A DNA stretch of 64,000 nt from Ditylenchus dipsaci (GCA_004194705.1 SADC01000166.1:1-64000), one strand, 5' to 3'; positions 23,121-36,500 are shown, counted from the stretch's first letter. A program made the numbers and translations. Notes: generated from the letters alone by a model not told the origin.

Positions 23121-23277
23121 CTGTGTTTGCGCTTGATATATTTTATCTTGATATCAGTTTTCGATGTCACAATAAAAGTTAATTTTGGGTCAGAAAATCG
23201 AACTAGTAGAATAGGAAAAATTGTCCTTTTGGGGGTCCCAACTAAATAAGTATCGACTTTTCATTTTTATCGATTTA

Positions 23278-23480
23278 AAAAACCCCACTGGCAGGGCTTT
23301 GATGGCTCAGTGGGGCTTTTTGTCATAAATTTTATTAAGTTGCTCTAAAACTTTACATTCCTATCAAGACAACAAATATTCTTCTTGATAGGAGTACAAA
23401 ATTTTCGAGTCAACTTATTAAAATTTATGACAAGAAGCCTCACGGAGCCTTCAAAAGCCCCACCAGTGAGGCTTTAAACA
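23278..23480. repeat. Foldback repeat
   Basis: Inverted arms: CATAAATTTTATTAAGTTG (23326) against the complement at about 23409-23430, CCTATCAAGA against TCTTGATAGG, plus GGGGCTTTT/AAAAGCCCC words at both edges. No coding content. Confidence 0.6.
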
Positions 23481-23720
23481 TTGACAAAAATAATATGCCA
23501 CGCCGTGGAGCTTTAAGACCCATCCGTTGAGCTTTTTCGTTTTCAAAAATTTGATTTTTTCTTCTTCAAAAAGCCCTACCGGGGCTTCAAAAGCTTCCCG
23601 GCCAACCCTTGCGACCTTACCAAAATTTTTATCCATTTTCCTGACTTATTTTAATGGTGATGATTGAGCATTTAGTGGAAAGTAATTTTTTGTGCTTAAA
23701 ATATAAAATTCAGATAAAAA

Positions 23721-24024
23721 ATGGGTGAGGTGAGCAACGAACAACTTATCATGATACTTCTTATTATTATTTTGCCGGTAATTTGTTGTTTTCCAATAGT
23801 TTAGATATCTTTAATTTTTTTTCCAGCCACTGGCAGTGTATTACAAAGCTCAAAGATGCAACGGTCATGTGGCCATCAATATTTGCTTAGGCTTTTTCAT
23901 TTTCCCCTGGTTTTTCCATGCTATGTGGTCAGTTATTGTCAATATTTTGGTATTCAACCAAATTTTCTTAAGGTACTGTTTCTTCCGTCAGGAAAATGTG
24001 CAAACAATAAACAGCAACTGTTGA
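23721..24024 (+). CDS. UPF0057/Pmp3-family small membrane protein, paralog B
   Basis: A 69-residue member, intact. Exons 23721-23777, 23827-23927 and 23973-24024, joined at the same two positions as paralog A: intron 1 splits the PP pair after IIILP, intron 2 splits the Trp codon after HAM. The protein reads NEQLIMILLIIILP then PLAVYYKAQRCNGH, VAINICLGFF, PWFFHAMW, YCFFRQENVQTINSNC. An AAATTCAG acceptor lies 8 bp upstream of the ATG (ends 23712), as expected for a trans-splice or 5'-UTR intron acceptor in nematodes. A polyadenylation signal AATAAA lies at 24054-24059. The Cys in the RCNGH loop matches the family. Confidence 0.88.
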
Positions 24025-24208
24025 AATCTCACTTAATTTACAATTTTGATATCAATAAAGTTATTTGCAATCTATATTTTGCACATTTTCCAATTAGAAA
24101 TTGGTAGTAAAGTCTAGGGTTGTTGAATTTTCCGGAAAATTTGCAGACTAATAATTCTCTATAAAAAGGTCAAACTTCTAAAACTTGTCAAACAAGCCAA
24201 AATAAGTA

Positions 24209-24291
24209 GCATGCCACCGGGTGGGATCGAACCTTCAACGCCTTTTCAGACCAAAAAACAAAAACGCTTCCGTACTGCGCCATGAAGGACA
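24209..24291 (-). repeat. tRNA-like sequence, probably SINE-derived
   Basis: On the minus strand an A-box TGGCGCAGTACGGAAGCG is followed by a T-rich loop and a B box GGTTCGATCCC, then CACCCGGTGGCA. A and B boxes are correctly spaced for RNA polymerase III, but the T stem has two mismatches and the acceptor stem does not pair, so a functional tRNA is unlikely. Confidence 0.45.
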
Positions 24292-26483
24292 CTTTTTGAA
24301 ATTTAAGTAGCTCCCCCTTTAATGACCTATATCTCAGCTAAGAAAAAACATTTTCCAAAGCTGTTTAATGCATTTTTTACTTCCCACGAGCTCTACCGAT
24401 TCCCTTTTTTTAGATTTTGTGTTTTCAGCCGAAAATTTCGAGATTGACCCCAAATTTTTCGGGTAGTTGAAAAAAACCCACCCGTGGGTCTATTAGACGA
24501 AACACGGTAAGTGTTGAGCGCTGCAAAAATATCTAAGCACTGTTTTGTCTCGCAGTTCAAAAGCTAGGAAACACACTTTACAGAATGATTTTTGAAAATT
24601 TGAATGTTTAAATATGACTTTTTGGACAGAAATTGATTCTTTATACCAGATGAGTGGGTAGGTATCCTGCCAACACGATGGAAGCGCTGATAGGCGCCTT
24701 TTGCCCCTAGTCATCGATAATCACTCGAATATATATTCTCAAAAAACACACTTTACAAGTAAAAATACTTTCAAGTGTGCTAGTAGCCTTATTTTAACGA
24801 ACAAGCAGAGTTTTTTTTTGAAATTCGTGCCTTTTTGAAATTCAGTTTTTGGCGATCTTTTTTGAATTTTTAAGGTTAGGCAAGTCAGTTTGTGCAATTT
24901 TGACTGAAAAACGTGAATATTAACTTTGACCTGTGTACTTAACAACCAAAGAACAAAATTCAAAAATATTAAAATTTTCCAATCTATAAAATTGGAAAAT
25001 TTTAAAGCTTAGGACAAAAATCAGTTTTCCGAAATTTCGAGTTTTTTTTCCTAATTTTTTAAACTAAATTATACATATTCACAAAAAATTCCTGGGCAAA
25101 TAAATGAATCACAAAAACTATAAGATTGATGGGCAAAAATAGAAGACGGATAGTCGAATTAGCAGTAGCCTCTTCTTGGTTGGTTGTTATAGAAGGGTGG
25201 TCTGTAGGCAAGGAGCGCAGTTCAGTAGGGCATCTCTGAACTAAGCCTCAGGTGCTGGAATGTGAATGACCAAGACGCGTACAAGCTTCCCCATAAACAT
25301 TTTCATTGAGGAAATAGCAGTAGGAGGCATGGAAATGTGGTAACTATCGGAACCACTTATCACACATATCCAAGTGCCATTGGCATGCTTACTGGTTAGA
25401 CCATTCTGAATCAGTTTGGCACATTCTGCCGAATCCCAGCTGAAATGACTGCTTGGAACTGAGTTGAACCAAGAATTTTGCAGTTTTCAAGATTTGAGTC
25501 ATTTTCAAAAAAAATCTAGAAAATTATTTGAGGCTAAAGGCTTTGAGGATTGAACAAAGCCTGTCGCCCAATTTTCTCATTTTTTCCACATTTGAAACAT
25601 ACGGCATACCCAGAGTGACAAACTTTCCCCGTTTTTCCGCCATTTCCCGAATAAGCCCTATTTTTGCCCGTATTTTTTTTCCAAAATCCAGGCACGATAT
25701 GTAAGGCTGCCCGGACATTGCCTATAATTAACCAAAAAATAAGAACAAGTGCCTGGATTTATGAAAAAAGATCGGAAATTTAAAAATTGGGTTGATCACC
25801 CAGGCATACCTCTTTAAAGGGCCATAGCAGGACCATTTAAAGGACCATACTCTTTTGACTTGCTTCGACTGACTTAAAAGAGTAAAATGAAAGACGAAAG
25901 AGAACTGTCCCGCACGAATTCAAACATTTGAAATTCTCGTTGTCCTCGACGGCTATGGTTCTTTAAACGCATTTTTGCAGGGTAAAACAAGCCAACCTCT
26001 CATTTAGAACACTATTTGTCATGTTTTCAATGTCCGTCTTCAGAGTATCGCTGAAATTGACCACTGACTCAATGGAAACTTCCAGTTTCCGTAATTATCC
26101 AATGCATCGTCGTCGTCCAACATGCTTTTTCTAAAATATTTTAGAAAAGTCAAAGTAAATAATGTTAGAAATTTTAGGAATATCTATTTTAGGTACAAAG
26201 TTGGAGAGATTGTGAGTCGGTCACCCTTGTGGCTTGTTCACATACTTTGGGTTTTGATCTTTGTAACAATTCTTGCTTTTAGTCAAAGAGACATATATTT
26301 GAAAAAAAATTTTGTACGTGATAAATCTAATTTCTGGAAATTCAGCATGACACGTTAAAAGTATGAAGCAAGTCAGAAAATAAATTTTGTTTTCTGACTT
26401 GCTTCCTAGTTCAATGTCTTTGTCTTATCGGGTGGTCAAAAATTTCTTTAACGGATTTTCAAAGCCTTATCCTTGATCAATAT
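24292..26483. other. Intergenic, no supported gene
   Basis: Contains a pogo-type half end (GAAACACGGTAAG, 24500-24512), a small inverted repeat at 24965-25005 (TTTTCCAATCTATAAAATTGG) and a foldback at about 25813-25985 (TTAAAGGGCCATAGC against GGCTATGGTTCTTTAAA). Open frames of 60-78 codons, including 26122-26358, show no family motif and no splice context. Confidence 0.4.
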
Positions 26484-26723
26484 TAAAGGGCATGATCGTG
26501 CTCGATGGGGAGAAAAGGCGCGAACCAGCAGTTATTTTCTTTCTCGATAAATTTTTACATTCGTTCTCGTCTAGATTTTTAAAGTTTTCTATCTAGTTTT
26601 TAAAAGCAGTATAAGGTCATCTATATCAGATTTGACGCATTACGTGTCGAAAATGGGACGATTCGAAAAAATTCGAAAAAACTGCTGGTTCGTGCCTTAA
26701 CGCGCGGGCATGCCCCTTTAAAA
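26484..26723. repeat. Foldback repeat with TAAAGGGCATG ends
   Basis: Left arm TTAAAGGGCATGATCGTGC with GCGCGAACCAGCAGTT, right arm AACTGCTGGTTCGTGCC with GGGCATGCCCCTTTAA. A related sequence lies at about 20005-20065 (GAATTGCTGGTCC, TATGCCCGTTTAA). Confidence 0.6.
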
Positions 26724-26959
26724 ACATAGCTATTTTCTTCCCTGCATCTCCTGCTTTTTTTGAGATATTGAACTTTGCTTAATTATTTGGGATATTTCAC
26801 CATTCGGATTTCAACACTTGTGAGGTCATTATAAGAAGCTGAGAAGCGTTTTTACAAATTCAAGTGATCAAAAGTTCGGTGCTACCGGAGTATACCCAAT
26901 AAGTGCCCATATGTTTTTATGCAGCTAGAGTTACTTTCGAGTGATTGGTGTCTAAGTGC

Positions 26960-27090
26960 CCATATGTTGGGTATGTGGGTGTGCGCATCTCAACCCCAAG
27001 CAACCAAGCCCCTGCGCCCCCAAAGGGGGTGCAGGGGGCTTGGCTGTTAGAGATGTGCACTCACTTACCTCAGAGATAATTTCGATAAAG
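26960..27090. repeat. GTGTGCGCATCTC hairpin repeat, copy 1
   Basis: Strong stem: GTGTGCGCATCTCAACC pairs with the complement of TTAGAGATGTGCACTCAC, with an inner stem AAGCCCCTGCGCCCCC against GGGGTGCAGGGGGCTTGG. It is preceded by ACTTTCGAGTGATTGGTGTC. Related copies lie at 40852-41075 and 47330-47390. Confidence 0.65.
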
Positions 27091-27407
27091 ACTCGTAGGC
27101 TCTTTTTGCCCAGCTCCAGTGACCAAAACATGCCAAAACAGGCAAATGGTCGAAATTTCAAAATGTCCAAAACTCAAATTTTTATTAACCAGAACTTAAA
27201 AATAATGTCTTTTTTGAACTCCTGAGGCAATTTCAGGTCAATATAGCGTGTTTGGGACACTTAAAAAAATTTCATTGGGGGGAGGGGGATGGGGATGGGT
27301 TGTATACTAAGTTCTATTAAATTTCAAGCGTCACCATACCGTCTTATCACCATCATATAGTGCAGTTAAAGAGTTAGAAGATCGATATCATAGTTTTTTT
27401 TGAATAT

Positions 27408-28138
27408 CTGAGTGTTGATATATGGCTTTCTGGAAATAAAAATTTCTTGAAAAATGACCGAAATCCGAAGACCGAAATTTTCCTATTCGGTCATTTTTTT
27501 ACGAATTATATTTTCCAGAGTGTCATGTGTCAACACTCAGATTTTCAAAAAAAAATCTGTAAATTTATAACAAGACAAGGTTTTGAAACTCCGTGGAAAA
27601 CTTTTTGACCTCACGTTACATTTTGCAAGCATTTTTCAACATGTTTCATCGGAAACTAGATCCTATGGCTACTTGATAAATTTATCACTTTATGAAAAAG
27701 ATTTTTCAAATATCTGCCTTTTTGACTGAAACCAAAAAATTTTACAAAGATCTGAACTTGAACTCGAAATTGAAATGGCCTCTAGATTGGAGATGGTGGA
27801 TTTCAGCCTGGATTTTGGGTGGATTTTTGTTTTCAAACCAGATTTCGCTACTTTATAATAAAAAGCTTGGTATGTGCCCCCCCCCTTATCAGAAATTTCT
27901 GGCTACAATTCTGAAAATAGCTGAACGAGTCATTAAATAAACAAAGGAGCCACAGGCGCCTATCGGCGTGGTTTGTCGACAGTGTTTGTTAATTAAACAC
28001 GGAACACACGCGAAAATAAAAAAAATATGAACAGCCTCATACTTACATGGTTTTGCGAAAAAGTAGCGAAATATGGTTTAACAAAAAAAAATCCATCCAA
28101 AATCCAGGCTGAAATCCACCATCTCCAATCTAGAGTGC
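27408..28138. repeat. Two foldback repeats
   Basis: 27408-27556: GAATATCTGAGTGTTGA with GGAAATAAAAATTTC against GTGTCAACACTCAGATTTTC, centred on AATGACCGAAA/TTCGGTCATTT. 27778-28138: CCTCTAGATTGGAGATGG, then TGGATTTCAGCCTGGATTTT, against the exact complement at about 28092-28135. No coding content; the open frame in the second one is arm sequence. Confidence 0.65.
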
Positions 28139-28347
28139 AGGAAATTTTTTTAGAAGCAACTTCAATTATACATCTTTGCTATTAAAAGAAAACCGAAATG
28201 TTGTACATGAAGGTCCGGTGAATATCGGACATAGGAAGTGGCGACCCACCTACACATGCCAAATACTATATGGACATACAGACTTTTCGCCAGATTTTCT
28301 TTTTAATTTTTCAATTAACAAATGGGTTATTATTTTTGGGTCTGTAC

Positions 28348-28494
28348 CATAGTTGCGCCAGCGCCGGCGCCAAGCACGAAAAACATTTCTTATGGCGCTG
28401 GCGGCAAAAATTTCGACTGGCGCTGGCGCCGGCGGCGAAAATTTGACTACATAGCGCCGGCGCTGGCGGCGATTTCGGCTGAGATGCAGCTATG
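28348..28494. mobile_element. hAT MITE with GCGCCGGCGC words and 8-bp target duplication
   Basis: A 147-bp element, ends CATAGTTGCGCC and (inverted) CATAGCTGCATC, flanked by perfect 8-bp GTCTGTAC (28340-28347 and 28495-28502). The interior is packed with GCGCTGGCGGC and GCGCCGGCGC words, in sharp base-composition contrast to its surroundings. Confidence 0.85.
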
Positions 28495-28502
28495 GTCTGT
28501 AC

Positions 28503-29677
28503 TTGCAAATCCAAAAAATAGTTTGAACATGAAGCCTATTGTGAAATCTAAAAGTAATTTAATTTCAAAAATTTTATTCAATAGTTTTGTGGCAAAAAGT
28601 TGTGAGTTCAAAATTTAAAAGGTTGTGTCATCTAATTGTTAAAAGAATTAGTAATTTGAGTTATTTTTATTGCCATCCTTCGTCACATTTATTGCACTCA
28701 AGCAACTGAGGTATGACAATTTGGAATAGGAACTACACTTTTTGTTTGCATAGGAGGCCTTTATCAGGATTGTGAAACTGACGATTGAAAGCCTAGCCCA
28801 CTTTTTAGGACTGAAGAAGTGTATTACATAAACTTTTAGAAAGAATTTTTAAATTATTTTTGTGTCTTGATATAGCCTAATTAAGTGTAATCTGACTCAT
28901 TTGTGTTAATTAACCTTTTTTTGTTTTTTTCGGTGATATCATTATAATGTATAAGGAGCACTTGAACCTGAGCCACCATGGGGATTTTATTTAATTGCTT
29001 CTTATACAGCTTTAGGCAGCGGCGTTCGGTTAGAACCAGAGCTAGAGCATTTCTAGACCTCAGCCAACTGAGGTCTGGAAATTATTTTAGCCGGCCCCAA
29101 AAGTCAGTCGGCCCCAAATTTTTACCCCCTCCATCAGCCTAAGCGGCTGATGGCTGAGTTTAGACTCAGCCGGCTGACTTCAGCCGCTGAGGATATCACC
29201 TTGCTTTCAGTGTTCATTGTCATTATTCGGCTTTGGCCTAAGGTATTTTCTATTCCATGTTTTCCTTATCAGCCTGTTGTTGAAAAATCTGGTTTTTACT
29301 TGTTCCTTTTCATCATTCTTGTGCTTTGGCTTCAAGTATCTCTCTTTTATATACTCCTTTTCATCCTTCAATCAAAATATGATGCCGTAATTCCTCTAAT
29401 AAGCCACTAAGGTAGCTGATATTTCGATCCCTCAAAATCTGAAAACTTTCAGTTCGATCTCGAGATTTTTGTGTGCTCATAAAAAATCTAAAAAGTAGAA
29501 TCGGTAGCCGAAGAAAATCTATTAAACAGCTCTGCAAAATATTTCTGTGGACTGAGATTTGGACCCCTAAAGTAGAGGGCTGGCTTTTTAGATGGAGGGG
29601 GGGGGGAAGGTGGCCTATTAGAGGAAATACGGTAGGTGAAACGAAAAGTATAAAAACTTTTTAGCATAGATAACGAA
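28503..29677. other. Intergenic, word cluster and a pogo-type end
   Basis: 29062-29195 carries repeated CAGCCGGCTGA/TCAGCCNNCTGAGG words like those in the element at 49542. 29578-29633 carries GGAGGGGGGGGGAAGG, then TATTAGAGGAAATACGGTAG, a pogo-type end. The open frame 29150-29410 is hydrophobic but has no family motif and overlaps the word cluster; not called. Confidence 0.4.
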
Positions 29678-29982
29678 ATGACAGAAAATAGCAATGAAAC
29701 AATTATTATGATTCTTCTAATCATACTTTTACCGGTAACTAACTTTTTGAAATTGACAATATTTATTTGCATCACATTTTTCAGCCTCTCGCTGTGTATT
29801 ATAAAGCTAAAGAATGCAATTGCCAGGTCACCCTCAACATTATTTTGTGCTTTTTCTTCCTTAGCGTCTTTCATGCCATATGGTAAAAATTTCAGGTTTT
29901 TCTTTAAAAAAATTCTAAATTTTTATTTCAGGTACTGTTTTGCCGTGATGACAGCCTTGTAAAACAGACTAGTACCGCTTAA
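29678..29982 (+). CDS. UPF0057/Pmp3-family small membrane protein, paralog C
   Basis: Exons 29678-29734, 29785-29882 and 29932-29982 with the same two intron positions as paralogs A and B. Protein: NETIIMILLIILLP, PLAVYYKAKECNCQ, VTLNIILCFF, SVFHAIW, then YCF. As written the last exon runs out at a TAA at 29960 (YCFAVMTAL); one extra T in the run at 29938-29941 would instead give a tail beginning YCFCRDDSLV that ends at TAA 29980-29982 and matches the CRE/FRQ position of paralogs A and B. I take this as a homopolymer deletion. The membrane loop is one residue shorter than in A and B. Polyadenylation signal AATAAA at 30009-30014. Confidence 0.82.
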
Positions 29983-30502
29983 ATGTTATTTTTACTGTTT
30001 TCATACTCAATAAAGTTTATTTTTAATTATATTTAAATTAGTCAGCAGCAAAACTTACGCCATTCAAAAATTATAAAAAAATTATATTACAAATTTTGAA
30101 ATCCAGTTGCAAGTATTTCAATACTGAAATTTTTTCTTTACAATTTATTTTAACGCAGAAGTCTAAAGTCAGTTTCAAAAATTTGAATTAGGTTGTTTCG
30201 GCGAGAAAACATTTAAGTTGTCTTAGAATCCCGGCTTTTATCCACATTCAGTTGCGGTCTAATTGCGATCCAAAAAGTCTTTACCGTATTTACTGTATTA
30301 AGTCCCCATGGGGAGTTATTTTTTAACCCTCTTTCGGGAGTGGGAGTTATTAGAGGGTGGGGAGTTATTTTTTAACAAAATTGTCGTTCAAACTTTTTCA
30401 GTTCTTTGATGAAACAATTTTTTTTTGCTCTTTTCTTTATTGTGTCATTTTTTTGCACCATGCTTTTGTTGGTTTCTTGCTCTAATTCCGGCTTATTTTT
30501 AG

Positions 30503-33500
30503 ATGAGCGATTCCGAGGAACTCCAGCTTCATGAAGATGAAGGTCGTCCAGTTAGCAAGAAACGCTGCCGTAACAATGATGCGGGAAAAAAGCTAGAAGC
30601 TGTCGAATGGGCGCGCAAGAATTCAATCAAATCCGCGGCAAAAAAGTTCGGCGTTGACAGAAAGAGCATCAGAGGATGGATGAGGAAGGAACAGGAGCTG
30701 AAGCAACAAACGTAAGATTTTATTTCTGCTTCGAACAGCATTTCAAATTTATTTTCAGGAGTTACACGTCCAGAGGTCCAAAAGAAAGCGACTCGATGGT
30801 GGTGGCCGACAGGTGAGCAATCCCGACCTTGATGTGGAGCTGGCACGGTGGATTCGTGAAAAGAGAGAGAACAAGCAGCTAATGTCGCGCCGTATTATCA
30901 CTAACAAGGCGAACGAACTGTTCCGAGGAAGTGATCTCAAGGTCAAGATCTGAAATCTTAATCTTGCACATGTAATTGTTCTCTTTTAGATATCGGCAGG
31001 TGTGGCGTTTGACTTTAGCCACACTAGTTTTTTAAGGAACTTCAACCTTAACCCAGAATTTAGCTAGAAGAGTTGTGGTGTGGACTTTGTTCTCGAGTTT
31101 AGGTGTATCGGGACTCGATTGTTCTTAGTCGTGGCCCTTTATTAACACACCAAATACAGCAATAAAAGCACGCAAACAAAACACAAGCAAATTAACAACT
31201 GGTTGTAGAATTGGAAGTAAAAAGAAGACTGAAAACTGGAGGTTTGAGAAGCTGGCTAAATGGTTGAAAAACTGGTAACTTGGGAATTTTTGTTTGGGAG
31301 AAAAGCCAGCCAAAAAACAGAACTGCCTGAAGAGCCCAAAAATGCCCTCTTTTAAGGACCAGGCGGTGGAAGTAGGCGAGTCCGCGGACCAGGTTGGGCG
31401 ATGGTTGGTACCACTAGAAACTTTTTGTTTGTTTTGAAAAGAAGGAGCCAGCAAAAAATGTGGGTATTCATAAATTTGGAGAGAAGGCCAAGTTGCAGAG
31501 GCGATGGCCATTTTGAAAAGATTGTTTTGGAAGGGGAAGGGGGTGGTTGCCAGCAGAACTTATAATTATTCACCACCCAATGGGTATTGCAGATGGTCAA
31601 CAACAAATTCAAATAGAAAGCAAGTAAAATTTAGAGAGAAAGAACCAAAGTACTTGCACAAAATATTCTTAACACTTTAATTTTCTGTGATGGTGGAACT
31701 CGCGTGAGACCTGACGCGACAGTCTCCCCCGCCCGAGGGGTTGTGCTGGGGCTGGAACATTTGTTGAAAGTGGACCATAGACAGAGAAATTGGAAAGCAC
31801 ACAAACGCTAGCGGCATGTTGAAAGGCATTACATCTCGGAGTGGAATGGGTGCAGGACGGTAGTTTTTCTGAAAGTTGACTGAACGGCCGACTGGCCGAT
31901 TAGGTTGTTTGAAATTACCCCTTTTAATTTGAAACTTGGACCTGCTTTTTATTTTTGTTGATGTGCCGGTTTTTTCAATTTGACCATAGTGAAGTGTAGA
32001 GATGAGCAAATGAAAATAAATATGGTGTGCGATCTGAGTTGTAGAGATGAGTGGGCTGGATTTTCTCTTGATCACCACTAGGCATGAGCTCTGTAACCAC
32101 AGCCATCCTCCAAAGACCTCTAGGTGTATCATCTTGACTTACCAACACTACCTCACCAACTCTAGGAATATTGCGAAACTTGGGAGAAACTTACCTTTCC
32201 TCTCGCGAAGAGACAACAGGTAATCTTTTGACCATTGGTCCCAAAACTCATCCAGAACACTTGAGAAATGCTCGTAGGTAGCTAGGAGGGTGTCTCTAGT
32301 ACTATCTTGTGGTACATATTCTGGCTCAGAGCCTACTTAAATAGGAGGTATGCCTGTTTTTAGGGGGGTCAAAAAATCTGACGGACAAAGTGGTTTTGGG
32401 AAGTCATGGTTATGGGACAGAAAATTTATGGGTCTTGAGTTGAGGATTGCTTCGATTTAGGTTAACAAGGTAGCTAGTCGGTTAGTCGCCCAGGTTTTGC
32501 GGCTTAGCACTCTTCTGAGGTGAAATTTTACTTGGGCTACTAACCTCTCCCATGTACCTCCTTTCCGAGGAGCTCTCTCTGTGATAAATTTGTAGTGTAT
32601 TGAGTGCTGGTGAAATAGGCAGTGACTTCACTAGAGACAAAAATTGCAGACCATTTTTCGTCCCAGATATTGTTGATGGCTTGAGATGCTAGTTTGAATT
32701 GTGAGCCGTTATCGCTCAAGATAGTTGAAGGTGTCCCCCTTCGAGCAATAAATCTTTTAAAAGCCTCCAAAAATTCATCTGCTGACAAATTAAGCACAAG
32801 CTCGAGGTGTACTGCTCGAACTGTGAGACAGGTAAAAAGTGAGACCCAAATTTTAGAGATTTTTCCATTATGTTTTACTGTCATTGGGCCAAAATAATCG
32901 ACTCCGATGTGGGTAAAGGGAGGGCTAGGTGTAACCCTGGACTTAGGCAGTGCCGGCGGAGGAGGTAAACCGTAAGGGTAGCAAAATATCGGCGACAGCC
33001 AACACACTTTTTTCGGAGGACTTGGCTTATTAGCTTTCGCCCTTTTGGCACCCAAAATTGACATCTTAGATGGAACAGTGTTAGGAGGGGACCACCATGA
33101 AATGTAAGTAAGTGGGCTTCCAGAATTAGCAACTCAGTAATTGGAGATTTTTGTGGCAAATATATAGGATTCACAGCTTGCTGAGCAAATTTGCTGTTTT
33201 GTATTCTCCCTTTGGATCGTACTATGCCACCTTTATCGGTGAACAATGCCAGATCTGCATTTTCTTTTTCTGGGTGGGGTAAAAGGTTTGGGTTTCTCGA
33301 ATGGTATGAGCTTGTGCGAATGCAATTTCAGTACATAGAATGTCTTTGCTTTTAAAATTGGGTAGCATGAAAAGCTTTTGAACGGGGTGTCTCCAAGTTA
33401 GGTCTTATATTTTCACTGCAGCGAACCAAAAATCGAAAGACGTAACTGGTACCCTTAGCAATTTTGGCCAACGATTAAATTTGAGGGGGTCTACTAGAGG

Positions 33501-36500
33501 AGCTACTGGCTTTGGGGTAACACTGAAACTGGCTACTAAGTTTTTCCACTGATTGTTTGGTGTTTGAGGATTTTTAGGCCATGTGTCTTGACTACTGCTC
33601 AAAAACTTTGGTCCGTTTTGCCAAGCCAAATTTTTAATTAATTCAGATGGGGTACAGCCTCGGCTGCCAATATCTGCGGGTTTTCAGCCGACGGGACATA
33701 TTTTGCTACTAAAAAGGGGTTTGTTTAATTAGGTTGACTCTGTTTTTGACAAAAACGTCTTGTTTTTCACCGTCATTGTTAAGCCAACTAAGGGTAGTTC
33801 CACTATCGGACCATAAATAGGAAGTGGTTTGTGGGTTAGAGCTGTGTGCTTTCTAACAAAATTTAAGGCTCTAATAGCCACAAGTGCTGCCACTAACTCT
33901 AGCTTATGGATCTTCAGCTTTTTGATTGCCTTACGGGGGACGACTTTAATTTTAGAAAAAATTAGTTTAACATCAAAACCAGCCTGACACTTTGTAACAG
34001 CATATACGCAGGCCGCTACAGCAGTTTCTGACGCGTCAGAGAATACATGGAGAACAGTAGTTGAGGAGAAGGCCACCAAGCGAGGGATACTGATCTCGAC
34101 GTTCCATGTCGCCCTTATTTTGGTTCATTCCACTACGAGATCTGGAGGCACTGGATCATCCCACTGAAGGTCAGCAACTGCCCATAGCTTCTGAAAAAAT
34201 TAGTTTAGCGGGGAGTAGGGCTGGGGATACCATGCCTAGGGGTCAAAAACTGAGGCGATTGACTTTAGGACTGCTCGTTTGGTAAGTAATTCAGTCAAAA
34301 TAAGTGGGGTATTACGATATGGAGGGTGTCTGTATTGGTGATCCATGGAATTCCTAGAAGTTTTTGATTTGGGCGTCTAATCTGTCTGAATCTGCCATCT
34401 GGTTCACAGCTCTAGGAAGATTAGAACAGAATTCTCTCAAGTTCATAGAAGCATCTTGAAAAATTTTCTTTGACTCCCTGCATTTGAGTTGGGCTTCAGG
34501 AATTGATTTAGCACCAAGAAACACATTATCAACATAAATGTTTTGTAGAATTTCACCACTTAAGGCCTGGATATTTGGGGCCTGGATATTTGTTTAAATG
34601 CATCTTGAGAGTCCCTGCTAGCAAAAATGGACTCGAGGTCAGACCAAAAGGTACCCTACAAAATCTCAGGACCAATAGGTTTTGACTGCTAAAGGGTAAA
34701 TTAGGGTCCTTGAGCCAGAGAAACCGGAGAGCATCCCGATCTTTAGGAGCCACGCTTATTTGCAAAAATGCCTTTTCTACATCACAAGAGACTAAAATAG
34801 GGTATGTGCGAATTCGCAACAGGATACCGACAAGCTCGCTTAAAAGCAATGGGCCTTGGTGAAGGTGGTCATTTAAAGAATCACTAGTAGTGGTAATTTT
34901 TGCTGACCCATCATAAACCACCCTTAACTTATTGCCTTTATCTGCTCGAATCACAGCCTGGTGTGGAAGATAGTGAAGGGGAGAAGGCTGTCTGTTTGTT
35001 TGGGTGCCACTTCGACGATGTTTTCTTGGAGTTAGTCAGATATGTTTTTGGAGTACTTATTTAAAAGAATGGGGTCTAGCTGAAGTCTTTTCATCAGAGA
35101 CCTAAGTCGGCCAAATGCAAGTGGAAAGTTGACTGGTGGTTTTGGGTTCGGGTGTAGCCATGGCAGATTTACTTGGTATCGCCCATTTTCGAAAACCAGA
35201 GAATTGGTAAAATTTTGAAACACAACCACATCACAAGACTTTTCTGTCTCTTTGTGCAATCCTATAGACTCAATATTTAGGTAGTCGTCAAAGGTATTAA
35301 TGGGAACATCCACCTCTTTAGACTTTTTAATAATTGGATGACAGAAAATGATCCGGTAAGCTGAATGTTTTGAGGTGGATATTTATTAGAGGGTAGCTTT
35401 CCACGACCACCAATAAGAGGAACAACCTGGGAGGAAATTAATCGAAAACCTTGTGGAAGTTAACATATGGTTTCAAGTTCAAATTCATAATATAAGTCAC
35501 TAACTATGAGTATGTCTGGTACTCCGTACTCATAGTCAAGGGTGGGTGCTAAATTAAGTGAAAAGTCAAAATATGAGCAGCTTGTTGTAATAAATGAAAT
35601 GGTTGGGTAAGATGGTCTACGCAACAAAGAGCTGCCACTAAATTTCGATTTTTTAGCTTAAAACCAATAGCACACTCACCCGACTCGGTTAATCTTGGGT
35701 TGGGTCATTAAACACTCCTAATAGCATTTTCTTTCTTCCCCACACATTTAAATTCAAGAATTGGTAATATTATTAGAAGCAAAAGAGCTCTCACTTCCAT
35801 CATCAAATGCCAAGAGAGCAGTGGTGGTAACCTCTGGATTTTGAGGATTATAAACCTCTACTCTTTTGCACTTAAGTACTGTCCTTAATGCCTCTTCTTT
35901 TTCTATTTCTAGGTCTTTGAGACTCTCCTTGTACACATATTTTTGGGCAAGGAGGGCATTTGTTGGAGATAAGAGGGTTTGTTTGCTCACTGGGGACGCC
36001 GATAAGTCAGCAGGCTTACTGAATAGAGGGGTGAATTGAGAAGAGACGAGATTAGTAGACACTGGTGGTTGGCTAGAGTTAGATGCGGAAAATGAGTTGC
36101 CCAGACCTCTTCCCAGATTAGTTCTGTTTGAACCAGTGGAGGGAGAGTTTTGGGCCACTAGCTGAGCTGCATTGTTGATTCGTTGGTCTGTAGTGACCCA
36201 GAGTTGAGGGCAGATAAGAGAGTGATGAGAGCCACCACAGCCAGTATTTATTTTGTTTCGACAAACAAATGAGCATTCCCTTGCTTGGTGCCCTAGTTGT
36301 AGGCATTTAAAGCACTTGCCCATTTCCTGAATCTTTTTTATTCGGGCATCCCGGTCAAGGCCACATTTATAACTGAGGTGATTCTGCGCACAGAAAAAAC
36401 AGGTTAGAGTAGATTTATTTGCTGAATAAGTTGTGGAGTTGGAGTTTGGTTGGCCATTAATACTCAAAAAAGCTAGGGTAGGTTTTGTTCGTCTTCGGGG

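Noticed and set aside
29150..29410. Hydrophobic 86-codon frame like a membrane protein
   Set aside because: Begins in a CAGCCGGCTGA word cluster, AT-rich DNA easily gives Phe/Leu/Ile-rich frames, and no splice sites or family match are seen.
30529..30946. Minus-strand frames of 63 and 105 codons
   Set aside because: Antisense shadows of the pogo transposase exons 1 and 2.
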